The position numbers and the translations under genes are program-made. 64,000 nt of DNA from Haliclona indistincta (Eukaryota; Porifera; Demospongiae; Haplosclerida; Chalinidae), in contig OZ024783.1 in NCBI GenBank assembly GCA_964017065.1, positions 14,577,820-14,641,819 on the forward strand, given 5' to 3'. Numbering within the stretch: the first letter of the stretch is position 1; every line of letters begins with the position of its first letter. Below, in pieces: positions 21,499 through 29,700 of this stretch. The notes under the pieces are model-generated. The model made no database searches. It was not told the origin of the DNA and saw nothing but the letters and a program-made list of their open reading frames with translations.

Positions 21499-24400
21499 AT
21501 GGCTCTTCACGGAAGTATTGGAGAGTTCGACCCCAGTAAAGAAGACTGGAAGACTTATGTTTCTCGACTGAAGTTCTACTTCATAGCGAATGATGTCGAA
21601 GACCCTAGGAAGCAGAAGGCGATACTATTGAGCGTGGCTGGACCGGAGCTGTACAAACTCGCCAGCAGTCTCGTCTCACCTCTACAACCGCACGAAGTGG
21701 ATCTTGACGAGCTTGTTGAACAACTGAATAAGCACTACGACCCAAAGAAGTCCATTTCAGTACACAGATTTAAATTCAACAGCCGAGTCCGTAAGCCAGG
21801 AGAGAGTGTCTCTACCTACATAGCCGAGCTCAAGAAGCTAGCATCACTTTGTGACTTTGACGGTGAAGTCTGGCTTCCACAGATGTTACGAGATAGACTC
21901 GTCTGTGGAATAGGTGACTCAAGAATGCAGCGACGCTTGTTGGCGGAGGAAGACTTGACGTTCGACAAAGCTCTCCAGCTAGTTCAAGCCATGGAATCAG
22001 CTGACCAAAGTGCGAGCGCACTAACTCCAGACTCTGGAAAGGCCGACGTCAACCAAGTTACCTACCGGAAGTACCGCGGCGGCAAGCCCAAGCAAGTTGA
22101 TACGCCGACTCGAAGCAAACCTCCAGATGGTCAGTGCTACCGTTGTGCGGGTGAACACAGTGCCGACAATTGCCGTTTCAAGAACGTCGACTGCAGATAC
22201 TGTGGAAAACGTGGACATATAGCTCGTGCCTGCAGAATGAGACTACAGAGGAAGCAGCAACCACGCAAGTCTCAACCAGAGCCTACTCATCATGTTTCAA
22301 ATTCTACTCCTGAAGAATCCAATGAACTACCTCCTGACTATGCTATGTTTCAGCTATCAGTGGGGAGAAGCGACCCTATTCGAGTGACTGTCACAGCTAA
22401 CGACAGGAGCCTACCTATGGAACTGGATACTGGTGCAGCCTTGTCAGTCATCAGCCATTCGACTTATCTGTCTACCTGGTCAGAGGAGGAGCGACCTGTA
22501 TTGGAACCCTCACATGTTCAGCTCAGCACATATTCTGGTGAGGTACTCACTATTCGTGGTGCAATTGACGTACAAGTAAAATATCAAAGTCAGCAGTGTC
22601 AGTTGTCCTTGCAGGTTGTTGATACAAGTGGACCTACTCTCCTTGGGCGAGATTGGTTAAAGCATCTAGTCCTGGACTGGCACCAGATTTCGACTCTGGA
22701 GAATTTTGCCACCAAGAAGTTGTCTAAGATACTAGAGGACTATGCTGATGTCTTCAAAAATGAGTTAGGGTCCATTCGTGATGTTAAGGTTCACATCCAC
22801 GTCAAGAAGGATGCTCAACCTCACTATGTTCGTCCCAGACCAGTGCCGTATGCTTTCCGAGAGAAGGTGAATACTGAACTCAAACGACTTCAAGATGCTG
22901 GTGTCATCGAACCAGTTCCATTTGCTGATTGGGCAGCCCCTGTGGTCCCTGTGTTGAAGCGTGATAACTCGATCAGACTCTGTGGAGACTACAAACTTAC
23001 CGTTAACCAAGAAGCAACCCCAGATATCTACCCCTTACCAGGTGTGGAGGGCATCCTAGCCACAATGGCAGAAGGAGAATGGTATTCGAAGCTCGACTTA
23101 GCTCATGCTTATAATCAACTTCACCTCGACGATGAGTCAAAGAAGTACACCACCATCAATACCACTCAAGGGTTATTTCAATATAATCGTTTACCATTTG
23201 GTATTTCTTGTGCACCTGCAGTTTTCCAGAGAACCATGGAGAACTTGCTGAAGGGTATTCCAGGAGTCTGTGTCTACCTTGATGACATTCTCATCACAGG
23301 AAAATCAGCATCCGAGCACTTAGAGAATCTGGAAACCGTATTGAACAGACTACAATCGTCTGGAATGCGACTCAAGAAGGAGAAGTGTCAGTTTATGCTT
23401 CAAGAAGTCGATTATCTTGGTCACAAGTTGTCAAGAGAAGGGCTGAAGCCATCTTCTGAGAAGATCAAGGCTCTCAAAGAAGCACCTACTCCCAAAGATG
23501 TGACACAGCTCAAGTCGTTCTTGGGGCTGGTAAACTATTATAGCAGATTTCTGCCAAATCTCTCGACCATACTAGCACCCTTGTATGCATTGTTGCATAA
23601 AGTAACAGCTTGGCATTGGGGCCCTGAGCAGCAAAAAGCCTTTGAATTTGTCAAAAATGCTCTTACTTCTGATTCAGTTCTCTCTCACTACAGTATTCAC
23701 AAAGAGCTACTGCTGAGCTGTGATGCATCGCCGTATGGCCTTGGTGCCGTCTTGTCTCACAAGATGGACGATGGAACAGAGAAACCCATTGCATTCGCAT
23801 CAAGATCGCTGTCTACTGCAGAGAGAAAGTATGCCCAGTTGGACAAAGAAGCTCTGGCGATCATATTCGGTGTTACCAAATTCCGACAATACCTGTTAGG
23901 AAGACGGTTTGTGATTCACTCCGACCACAAGCCATTGATGTACATTTTTGGGGAAAACCGAGGAGTTCCGAGCATGGCCTCCTCTCGCATTCAGCGTTGG
24001 GCTCTCACACTTGGTGCCTATTCTTTCTCTGTTACCCACAGGCCTGGAAAAGAAAACAGTAATGCTGATGGACTAAGTCGTCTACCACTTCCAGACCTAC
24101 CTACCAACGTACCACCACCGCAAGACACCGTTCTTCTACTGGAGAGTATCCAAACATCTCTAGTCACTGCAGCCCAGATCAAGAAGTGGACTGCCCGAGA
24201 CCCGATCCTATCGAAGGTTCTCAACTACGTCTTGCAGGGTTGGCCGTCAAAACCTGACAGTGATGAGTTGCGACCATTCTTTCACAGAAAAGAAGAATTG
24301 AGCATTGAAGATGGTTGCATTTTGTGGGGTCACAGAGTAGTGATACCACCGCCTGGCAGAGAGAAGATAGTTGAACTTCTTCATGAATCACACCCTGGAA

Positions 24401-25503
24401 TGACAAGAATCAAGGGAATCGCCAGAAGTTACGTCTGGTGGCCAGGAATCGATGATGTACTAGAAAAGAAAGTCCGTCATTGTCAGAGCTGTCAAGAGCA
24501 TCAAAGACTACCATCTAAAGCCCCTCTCCATCCATGGGAATTTCCTGAACGTCCTTGGTCAAGACTCCACATTGACTTCGCCGGACCGTTCCTTAACAAG
24601 CAGTTCCTGTTGGTAGTTGACGCCCATTCTAAGTGGATAGAAGTGTTTATTGTGCCTACTACCAGTTCTCAAGCAGCTATCAACAAACTGCGTCCACTGT
24701 TTGCTACCCATGGGTTACCTGAATTATTAGTCTCAGATAATGGAGCAGCTTTCACCAGTGACGAGTTCAGCGTGTTCACAAAAAAAAATGGAATTCGTCA
24801 CACCACATCAGCACCATACCATCCTTCTACTAATGGTCTCGTCGAACGAGCTGTTCAGACTTTTAAACAAGCGATGAGGAAGTCCAATGAGCCACTGGAT
24901 ATCAGAATGGCCAAGTTTCTATTCACCTATCGCCTCACTCCTCATCCTGCGACTGGTGTTGCTCCCTCTGAACTTCTACTGTCACGCCGACCTCGCTCTC
25001 TTCTTGACCTGGTGAAACCAGATGTGTCATCAAAAGTGCGCCTCCATCAGGAAAGACAGAAACTCTCTCATGATCAGAAAGTCAGATCTCGTCGTTTTGA
25101 CAAGGGTGACGAAGTACTTGCTAAGAACTTTGGTCGTGGTGAGAAGTGGTTAAAAGGTCGTGTTGTCCAGTGCAGAGGCCCACTATCTTACAGAGTGTTT
25201 CTGGAGGATGGTCGTTCTGTTCGCAGACACCAAGATCACTTGCAGCCTTTCCATACTCCAATTGTTGATGATCTGGTTGTACCCTCTGTCAAAGCTGAAG
25301 CTGATTCACCTGCAATATCTCCTACTCCAGTTTCTCCAGCTCCAGCGTCACCACCTCCAGTTTCCCCATCACCTCCTGCACCTGCAGCCCTTGATTCTAA
25401 TCCTGCAGTCCCTGACGAGAGACAGTCACCAATTATTCCTCGCCGTTCAAATCGTTCTCGTCGACCACCAGATTGGTTTTGTCTAGAAGGGAGAAATATG
25501 TGA
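21499..25503 (+). CDS. Gypsy-2 gag-pol polyprotein
   Basis: A 1334-residue frame from the ATG at 21499, the first ATG after the LTR; the frame is open further upstream only through LTR sequence. Order: Gag capsid-like (about 1-200); zinc knuckles, CYRCAGEHSADNC near 213 and CRYCGKRGHIARAC; retropepsin MELDTGAAL (Asp near 310); reverse transcriptase with YLDD near 592; RNase H with CDASPYGLGAV; integrase HHCC (ESHPGMTRIK...CQSCQ), DDE with IDFAGPF and VSDNGAAF, then the Glu in LVERA; and a Pro/Ala/Ser-rich tail. The stop codon lies inside the 3' LTR, which begins two bases before it. It is clearly related to Gypsy-1 in domain order and motif wording but is a separate family by LTR sequence. 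There is no envelope gene. Confidence 0.95.
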   Translation: MALHGSIGEFDPSKEDWKTYVSRLKFYFIANDVEDPRKQKAILLSVAGPELYKLASSLVSPLQPHEVDLDELVEQLNKHYDPKKSISVHRFKFNSRVRKPGESVSTYIAELKKLASLCDFDGEVWLPQMLRDRLVCGIGDSRMQRRLLAEEDLTFDKALQLVQAMESADQSASALTPDSGKADVNQVTYRKYRGGKPKQVDTPTRSKPPDGQCYRCAGEHSADNCRFKNVDCRYCGKRGHIARACRMRLQRKQQPRKSQPEPTHHVSNSTPEESNELPPDYAMFQLSVGRSDPIRVTVTANDRSLPMELDTGAALSVISHSTYLSTWSEEERPVLEPSHVQLSTYSGEVLTIRGAIDVQVKYQSQQCQLSLQVVDTSGPTLLGRDWLKHLVLDWHQISTLENFATKKLSKILEDYADVFKNELGSIRDVKVHIHVKKDAQPHYVRPRPVPYAFREKVNTELKRLQDAGVIEPVPFADWAAPVVPVLKRDNSIRLCGDYKLTVNQEATPDIYPLPGVEGILATMAEGEWYSKLDLAHAYNQLHLDDESKKYTTINTTQGLFQYNRLPFGISCAPAVFQRTMENLLKGIPGVCVYLDDILITGKSASEHLENLETVLNRLQSSGMRLKKEKCQFMLQEVDYLGHKLSREGLKPSSEKIKALKEAPTPKDVTQLKSFLGLVNYYSRFLPNLSTILAPLYALLHKVTAWHWGPEQQKAFEFVKNALTSDSVLSHYSIHKELLLSCDASPYGLGAVLSHKMDDGTEKPIAFASRSLSTAERKYAQLDKEALAIIFGVTKFRQYLLGRRFVIHSDHKPLMYIFGENRGVPSMASSRIQRWALTLGAYSFSVTHRPGKENSNADGLSRLPLPDLPTNVPPPQDTVLLLESIQTSLVTAAQIKKWTARDPILSKVLNYVLQGWPSKPDSDELRPFFHRKEELSIEDGCILWGHRVVIPPPGREKIVELLHESHPGMTRIKGIARSYVWWPGIDDVLEKKVRHCQSCQEHQRLPSKAPLHPWEFPERPWSRLHIDFAGPFLNKQFLLVVDAHSKWIEVFIVPTTSSQAAINKLRPLFATHGLPELLVSDNGAAFTSDEFSVFTKKNGIRHTTSAPYHPSTNGLVERAVQTFKQAMRKSNEPLDIRMAKFLFTYRLTPHPATGVAPSELLLSRRPRSLLDLVKPDVSSKVRLHQERQKLSHDQKVRSRRFDKGDEVLAKNFGRGEKWLKGRVVQCRGPLSYRVFLEDGRSVRRHQDHLQPFHTPIVDDLVVPSVKAEADSPAISPTPVSPAPASPPPVSPSPPAPAALDSNPAVPDERQSPIIPRRSNRSRRPPDWFCLEGRNM

Positions 25504-25689
25504 TATCTGGACATACCTAGACAGACTATCGTCTGCTAATCTCTACATGATCATTGTTCTCAATCGACATGACTTGTATCATATTGTAGTCATTGTCCAT
25601 TTAAGTTGGTTGTCATTCTCAGTCTGTTGTTGATTGCTCTGCTCAATAATAATTTTGGTAGTCACTAGCTTGGGTCTAAAGATATTACA
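25499..25689 (+). repeat. Gypsy-2 3' LTR
   Basis: 191 bp, same sequence as the 5' LTR, followed by GTATA. The purine-rich GAAGGGAGAAATA before it is the likely polypurine tract and also encodes the last residues of the polyprotein. Confidence 0.95.
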
Positions 25690-26060
25690 GTATAGTCTAT
25701 GAAAAGCGTCGTATTTCAAGCCAGCAATGTCTTCGAGCGATTGAAACAGACTTGTTTGGCTACTGTTCTTGAATTGTAAGTTATCGTCGATAAACGGAGA
25801 GAGTGCGTTAATGTCCCGCATACACAGCTTCGCCAAATCCTCTGTAGATAGAATTTTCAAACAAAACTGTTTCAATCCCTCCGTAAGTACTCGGTCTACA
25901 AGTAGGTACTAGTCAGGAAACACAGGTCTCTACAAAACAAGCAAAATTTTGTGAGAAAATTCTGGACTCGATCTCCGCCAATAGTACTGTGAGCCCCGCC
26001 CTCACTGAAGCTTGTAATGATATTCACAATGCGTGGGCGAATGGTAACCCGCCACCTTAA

Positions 26061-26505
26061 ACCATTGAGAGAAAACTAGAGCTAATTACTTGCTTGGTTT
26101 TGGAGTTCTGGTGGATTTTCTGCACATAGCAAAAATTTACGCCTTCACACCCCTTCCACCTTAAACATACATTCCAAAGCATTATTGTTCGTTAGTGGGA
26201 GTGTCAACGTTTTGCAATACGAAACCTTGTCGTACCACCTGCTCTCTTCCCATTGCTTTTCAATGGGAAACTGCAGTGCGATAGTTTGATAGCGCACTGC
26301 GGTTTTCCTGGAGAGTGTGCTGGCAGATTTAGCACACGGGCGGTGTCTTTGATCTCAACAGGAAGTATAAAATAAATATAAATTGAATGGCTCGGTGCAA
26401 AAAGGGGATAAGTACCAATTTCATTATTAATTTTTGAAAAAGGTTTAAAGGGCCACCATTTTTGATTGCTGTATTTAGCTACTACTATCAAGAGTAAATA
26501 ATCTT
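26061..26505. other. No gene recognised
   Basis: The minus-strand frame 26204-26491 has no family match. No terminal repeats or splice pairs were found. Confidence 0.4.
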
Positions 26506-26990
26506 ACCAAGAGTATCGAGCGCCAATTGCCACTGTAGAAACACTCTCGGAAAATAATGTGACAGAAACGTGCTAGCCAAGCTTTTTAGATGATAATTAG
26601 ACTGTTGCAGGCGAGAATATAGCGAGGTAGACACGACAAAATGCTGAGAAAACAGAAACACATGCTCGTCATGCAGAATAAGAGCAGCAGCGAGCTCAGT
26701 CTGTCAAAGCATGCACGTTCGTCTACAAAAATCACATTGTCGATGTTCGGCGACTAACGAACGCCTGCTTGCTAGAGGTATCTTGTCAATAAAGAGCCCT
26801 GAATAGCTGTATATTCCATCATGGGTGCTTGCTTTCTGCAGGATCACACGCCTTTGTTGTGACATAGTCATGGATTTGTGCAACACGCTTTCGTCACAAT
26901 GCGTAAAACATCTCGTGTGCTGGTCATTTTACTTTCCCGAGAGTGTTTCTACAGTGGCAATTAGCGTTTGATACCCTTGGTAAGAATAGT
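26506..26990. repeat. MITE with TTACCAAG ends
   Basis: The left end, from TTACCAAGAGTATCGAGCGC to ACACTCTCGG, pairs over about 50 bp with the right end, CCGAGAGTGTTTCTACAGTG to CCCTTGGTAA. The target duplication is unclear. The internal minus-strand frame 26704-26886 is unsupported. Confidence 0.7.
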
Positions 26991-27194
26991 TTATATTACA
27001 TAAATTCTAAATAACGCCCATTCGCACTATTCACAGTATAGCAGTGAAGCAATATAGAATCCTTTGACACTTTGCGCAAAGAATGACGAAAGATAAGACA
27101 TAATAATTATTATATCAAATTTGAAAAAATGTTACTTATCCGGTTACCCCTTTTTACATATTGAGCCATTCAATTATCATGTTCACGGTCTCAC

Positions 27195-27318
27195 CAATAG
27201 TTGGAGTAGTCTCCCCGAAGGCATCGTAACAATATCTTGTAAGTATACAAGTACGGCCTGAGGCGGTATCTCCCCACACGGCAATGTTGAAGCTGGCCAG
27301 CGCCCGCTCCAGCGCCAT
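27195..27318 (-). CDS. Divergent Rab-like GTPase, exon 1 (altered P-loop)
   Basis: This first exon starts at the ATG at 27318-27316 and ends at a GTGAGA donor after 124 bp. It encodes MALERALASFNIAVWGDTAS and then GRTCILTRYCYDAFGETTPT-IG. It aligns with Rab proteins from the first strand to switch I (TIG). The paralogue at 52709-52832 has an exon 1 of exactly the same length, phase and splice context. The P-loop reads GDTASGRT, so the invariant lysine that holds the nucleotide phosphates is arginine (R22). Exons 2 and 3 on the same strand are at 10219-10340 and 2807-2884. Introns are 16.9 and 7.3 kb, swollen by mobile elements. No promoter motif was recognised. The likely role is in membrane traffic if functional; together with the switch II changes I infer atypical nucleotide handling. 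The gene continues off the left edge. Confidence 0.8.
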
Positions 27319-27954
27319 CGCTTTATGACCGCGGGAATGCGATATGACTTCTTTAAGGGTGCAGATCCTAACAACCATTAACTTATTCAGGAATGTATAC
27401 AAGTTGGACATTGTTACAACACCACAAATGATATTCACTGTTTGTACAAGCACGTAAAGCTGATTGACAGTAGCCAGGCAAGATCACGGACAATACATTC
27501 CTCAATAAAACTCTGTCTGTGCATGGCCTTCAGAATATACCCAAACTCGGATATATCATTATTAGCGGCGACCAGATAAAGACCGTAACATAGAGTGTTT
27601 TTTTTAACAAACGGCCTCTGAGTAGGAAAACCACGAGGTAAACAGCTCATAATCGCACTTTCAAGCACGATACACGAAAAAGCTCTATGTTACTGACTTC
27701 GCCTTGTTGAAGTACGTATATATTCACAATCTGAAGTTCTACTGCCTGAGTGAACGAAAGTTTTATTAGCCTAAGCGTTGTATCTAGCCGCGCCCGTCAC
27801 GTTTTCGTCTGGCACTTTCAGCGCTCATAATTTGCAATGTGTACAGCCTAGCTAGCTACACCAGTCTTATAACATAGGTCTTTGGTTTCTTGGAATATCA
27901 GCAGTAGTTTCTGAGATGCAGTCCCCTAGCAACCAGCCAAAATTACATGCGTGG
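27319..27954. other. No gene recognised
   Basis: Upstream sequence of the divergent Rab-like gene. The minus-strand frame 27435-27668 has no recognised homology. No TATA element could be assigned. Confidence 0.4.
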
Positions 27955-28280
27955 GCGTGTACCCTTTCGCCCACGCGTTGTGAATATCATTATTAGGGCA
28001 GGGCTCAGCAATACATGTCAATGGAAATTCAGAATTTTCTCACAAGATTTTTCATGCTGTGTAGCAAACTGATTTTATTCACTAGTACCTACTTGTAGCT
28101 GAACAACTTGCGGAGGGCTGGTTTACGTTCATCGACGATAACTCGCGACTCGAGGATAATAGCCAAAAATCGCTCGGTCCAGCCCTCGGTAACGTCCTTG
28201 GCTTGAAGTTTCTCCTTTTTTATAAACCTGCTACCGCTACACGTCGAGAAATCTGGTGAGAAAAATTGCTACATCGTAAT
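27955..28280. repeat. Diverged relative of the TTAA-flanked palindrome arm
   Basis: CCCTTTCGCCCACGCGTTGT, then the blocks ACTAGTACCTACTTGTAG, TTGCGGAGGG, TCGACGATAACT and GAGAAAAATTGCTACA, follow the same order as 20540-20925 with heavy divergence. It is an old half copy. Confidence 0.65.
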
Positions 28281-28769
28281 GATATTTATTACCGCAATGA
28301 ACACATTACAACGTCATAATAATTATAATAATAATATAATGAGTCGCTGCCTATTGGAGAGGAATTCATAATGTTTATTTGACTCAGCGTTTGTCGGTGG
28401 CTGTTCAGAGAGGCAACGCAGCCTCATTTTTGTCTTGTAAACCTTGCTTTCCCTTTTAGTTTAGTTTTTTGTTTGTTGCACTATTTTTGTTAGTTTGCAT
28501 AGTAATTTGACTTTTTTGGTCAAAAACAATTTTTGTATTGAAAAAAAATAATAAATTATTATTATTCACGAATTAGTTGGAATCAGCGTATCTGAAAACC
28601 TTTCGGTGGTTTTTAGCTTCTGAAACGGCACTCAGACGTCGCGCAAGACAATTTCCACTTTTTGAATTGAAAATGGTGGAGACTTTTCCGGCCGCATGAC
28701 CATGCCCACGCACATCTCTATTTGAGGTTTGAGTTTCCCGCCTCTTTGACCGCGAACAGTGCGGTTGTA

Positions 28770-29593
28770 GTGGGAGAAGTGATCATCCTGGTGCACTCAA
28801 GGGCTACAGCACTCTGAGGAGGAATGCAATCAGAGAGACCTGGCTAGCTCCGAGGATGCTCATTGGTTACTCTGTGCAGTATCGATTCTTGATCGGAGGC
28901 CTGGGTGATAAGCAGATAGAGATCAGAACACTGGATACAGAACAGCAAGATCATGGTGACCTGCTTGTACTGTGGGATGTATCAAACAGCTACTCGTCTC
29001 TCAGTAATAGAACACTGCAGTCAATGGTATTTATCAACCGTCACTACAACTTCTCATTCATGCTCAAAACAGATGATGACGTATTCCTCAACACACAGCG
29101 AATACTCAAAGACCTTAAAACTCACCTGCCCACTCACCGGCTCTACTGGGGCAGATCCTCTTGTTACAACCCTCTCATTAACAAAGGGCAATGGCGGGAG
29201 ACCAAATGGCACTTCTGTGACACTTACTTTCCGTACAACTATGGAGGGATGTATGTACTATCGAAAGACTTAGTGAACTTAATAGCAGAAAATGCACCTT
29301 ACTTACAGACCTACACGTGCGAGGATGTCTCAGTAGGAGCATGGCTGGCTCCTTATAACATTGTTCGTGTTGATGATGTACGTATTTTTTCTGGTCACAA
29401 TAGCGGACGATGTAGCCGTGGATTCATTGCTGTGCATATCAACCATTATCTTGCTCACAAGCAGATGAAGAGGTACTATAATAAGTTGAGAAGAAAAGGA
29501 TCGGTCTGTTCTAGTATTTGTAAAGAACAGCCCATTTCATGGACTACTATTACTAGTAACTGCTACAAGAAACCCATTCCTGTTACTAGGTAA
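28770..29593 (+). CDS. GT31 beta-1,3-galactosyltransferase-like protein, frameshifted N-terminus
   Basis: It encodes a glycosyltransferase-family-31 catalytic domain, which adds galactose or N-acetylglucosamine in beta-1,3 linkage in the Golgi lumen. Seen in order: RRNAIRETW (28817-28843), the DxD-type donor and metal site TDDDVF, GGMYVLS, and EDVSVGAWLAP near the C-terminal part of the fold. The spread of cysteines and the tail fit a B3GALT6-like branch, but the exact substrate cannot be told. Frame from 28856 (an internal ATG) to TAA at 29593 gives 245 residues, short for the family (about 320-400), and would drop RRNAIRETW. The expected preceding strand, VIILVHS, is present at 28782-28799 but in another frame that stops at 28815-28817. 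So either an indel has broken the gene or there is a sequence error. No signal anchor is visible; an upstream exon may exist. No stop breaks the rest. Confidence 0.75.
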
Positions 29594-29700
29594 TATTATT
29601 GTATTTAAGCATTAAAAATATTCTTTGTCAATACAACACATGGAAAGTATAACTTTAAAATTAAGAAAACAGCATGTCATTCAAAATCGTTACGTCTGAG

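Larger units (their letters stand above)
21292..25689 (+). mobile_element. Gypsy-2: intact Ty3/Gypsy LTR retrotransposon
   Basis: 4398 bp, with 191-bp LTRs that I read as identical, a 5-bp target duplication GTATA (21287-21291 and 25690-25694) and one open gag-pol frame. The sequence TTGGCGACGAG after the 5' LTR is shared with Gypsy-1, although four extra bases (TTTA) separate it from the LTR end. Identical LTRs mean very recent insertion. The target is the right arm of the TTAA-flanked palindrome; the other arm preserves the empty sequence. Confidence 0.95.
20532..26056. mobile_element. TTAA-flanked palindromic element split by Gypsy-2
   Basis: TTAA (20528-20531) then GGTGGCGGGTTACCATTCGC at the left, and the exact complement of this then TTAA (26057-26060) at the right. 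With the Gypsy insertion and its target duplication removed, it is about 1.12 kb and folds almost end to end around a centre near 21100. For example, 20720-20900 pairs with 25696-25890, and 20938-21090 pairs with 21115-21275. TTAA duplication suits piggyBac- or Kolobok-like elements. It has no transposase. A diverged relative is at 27955-28280. Confidence 0.85.
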
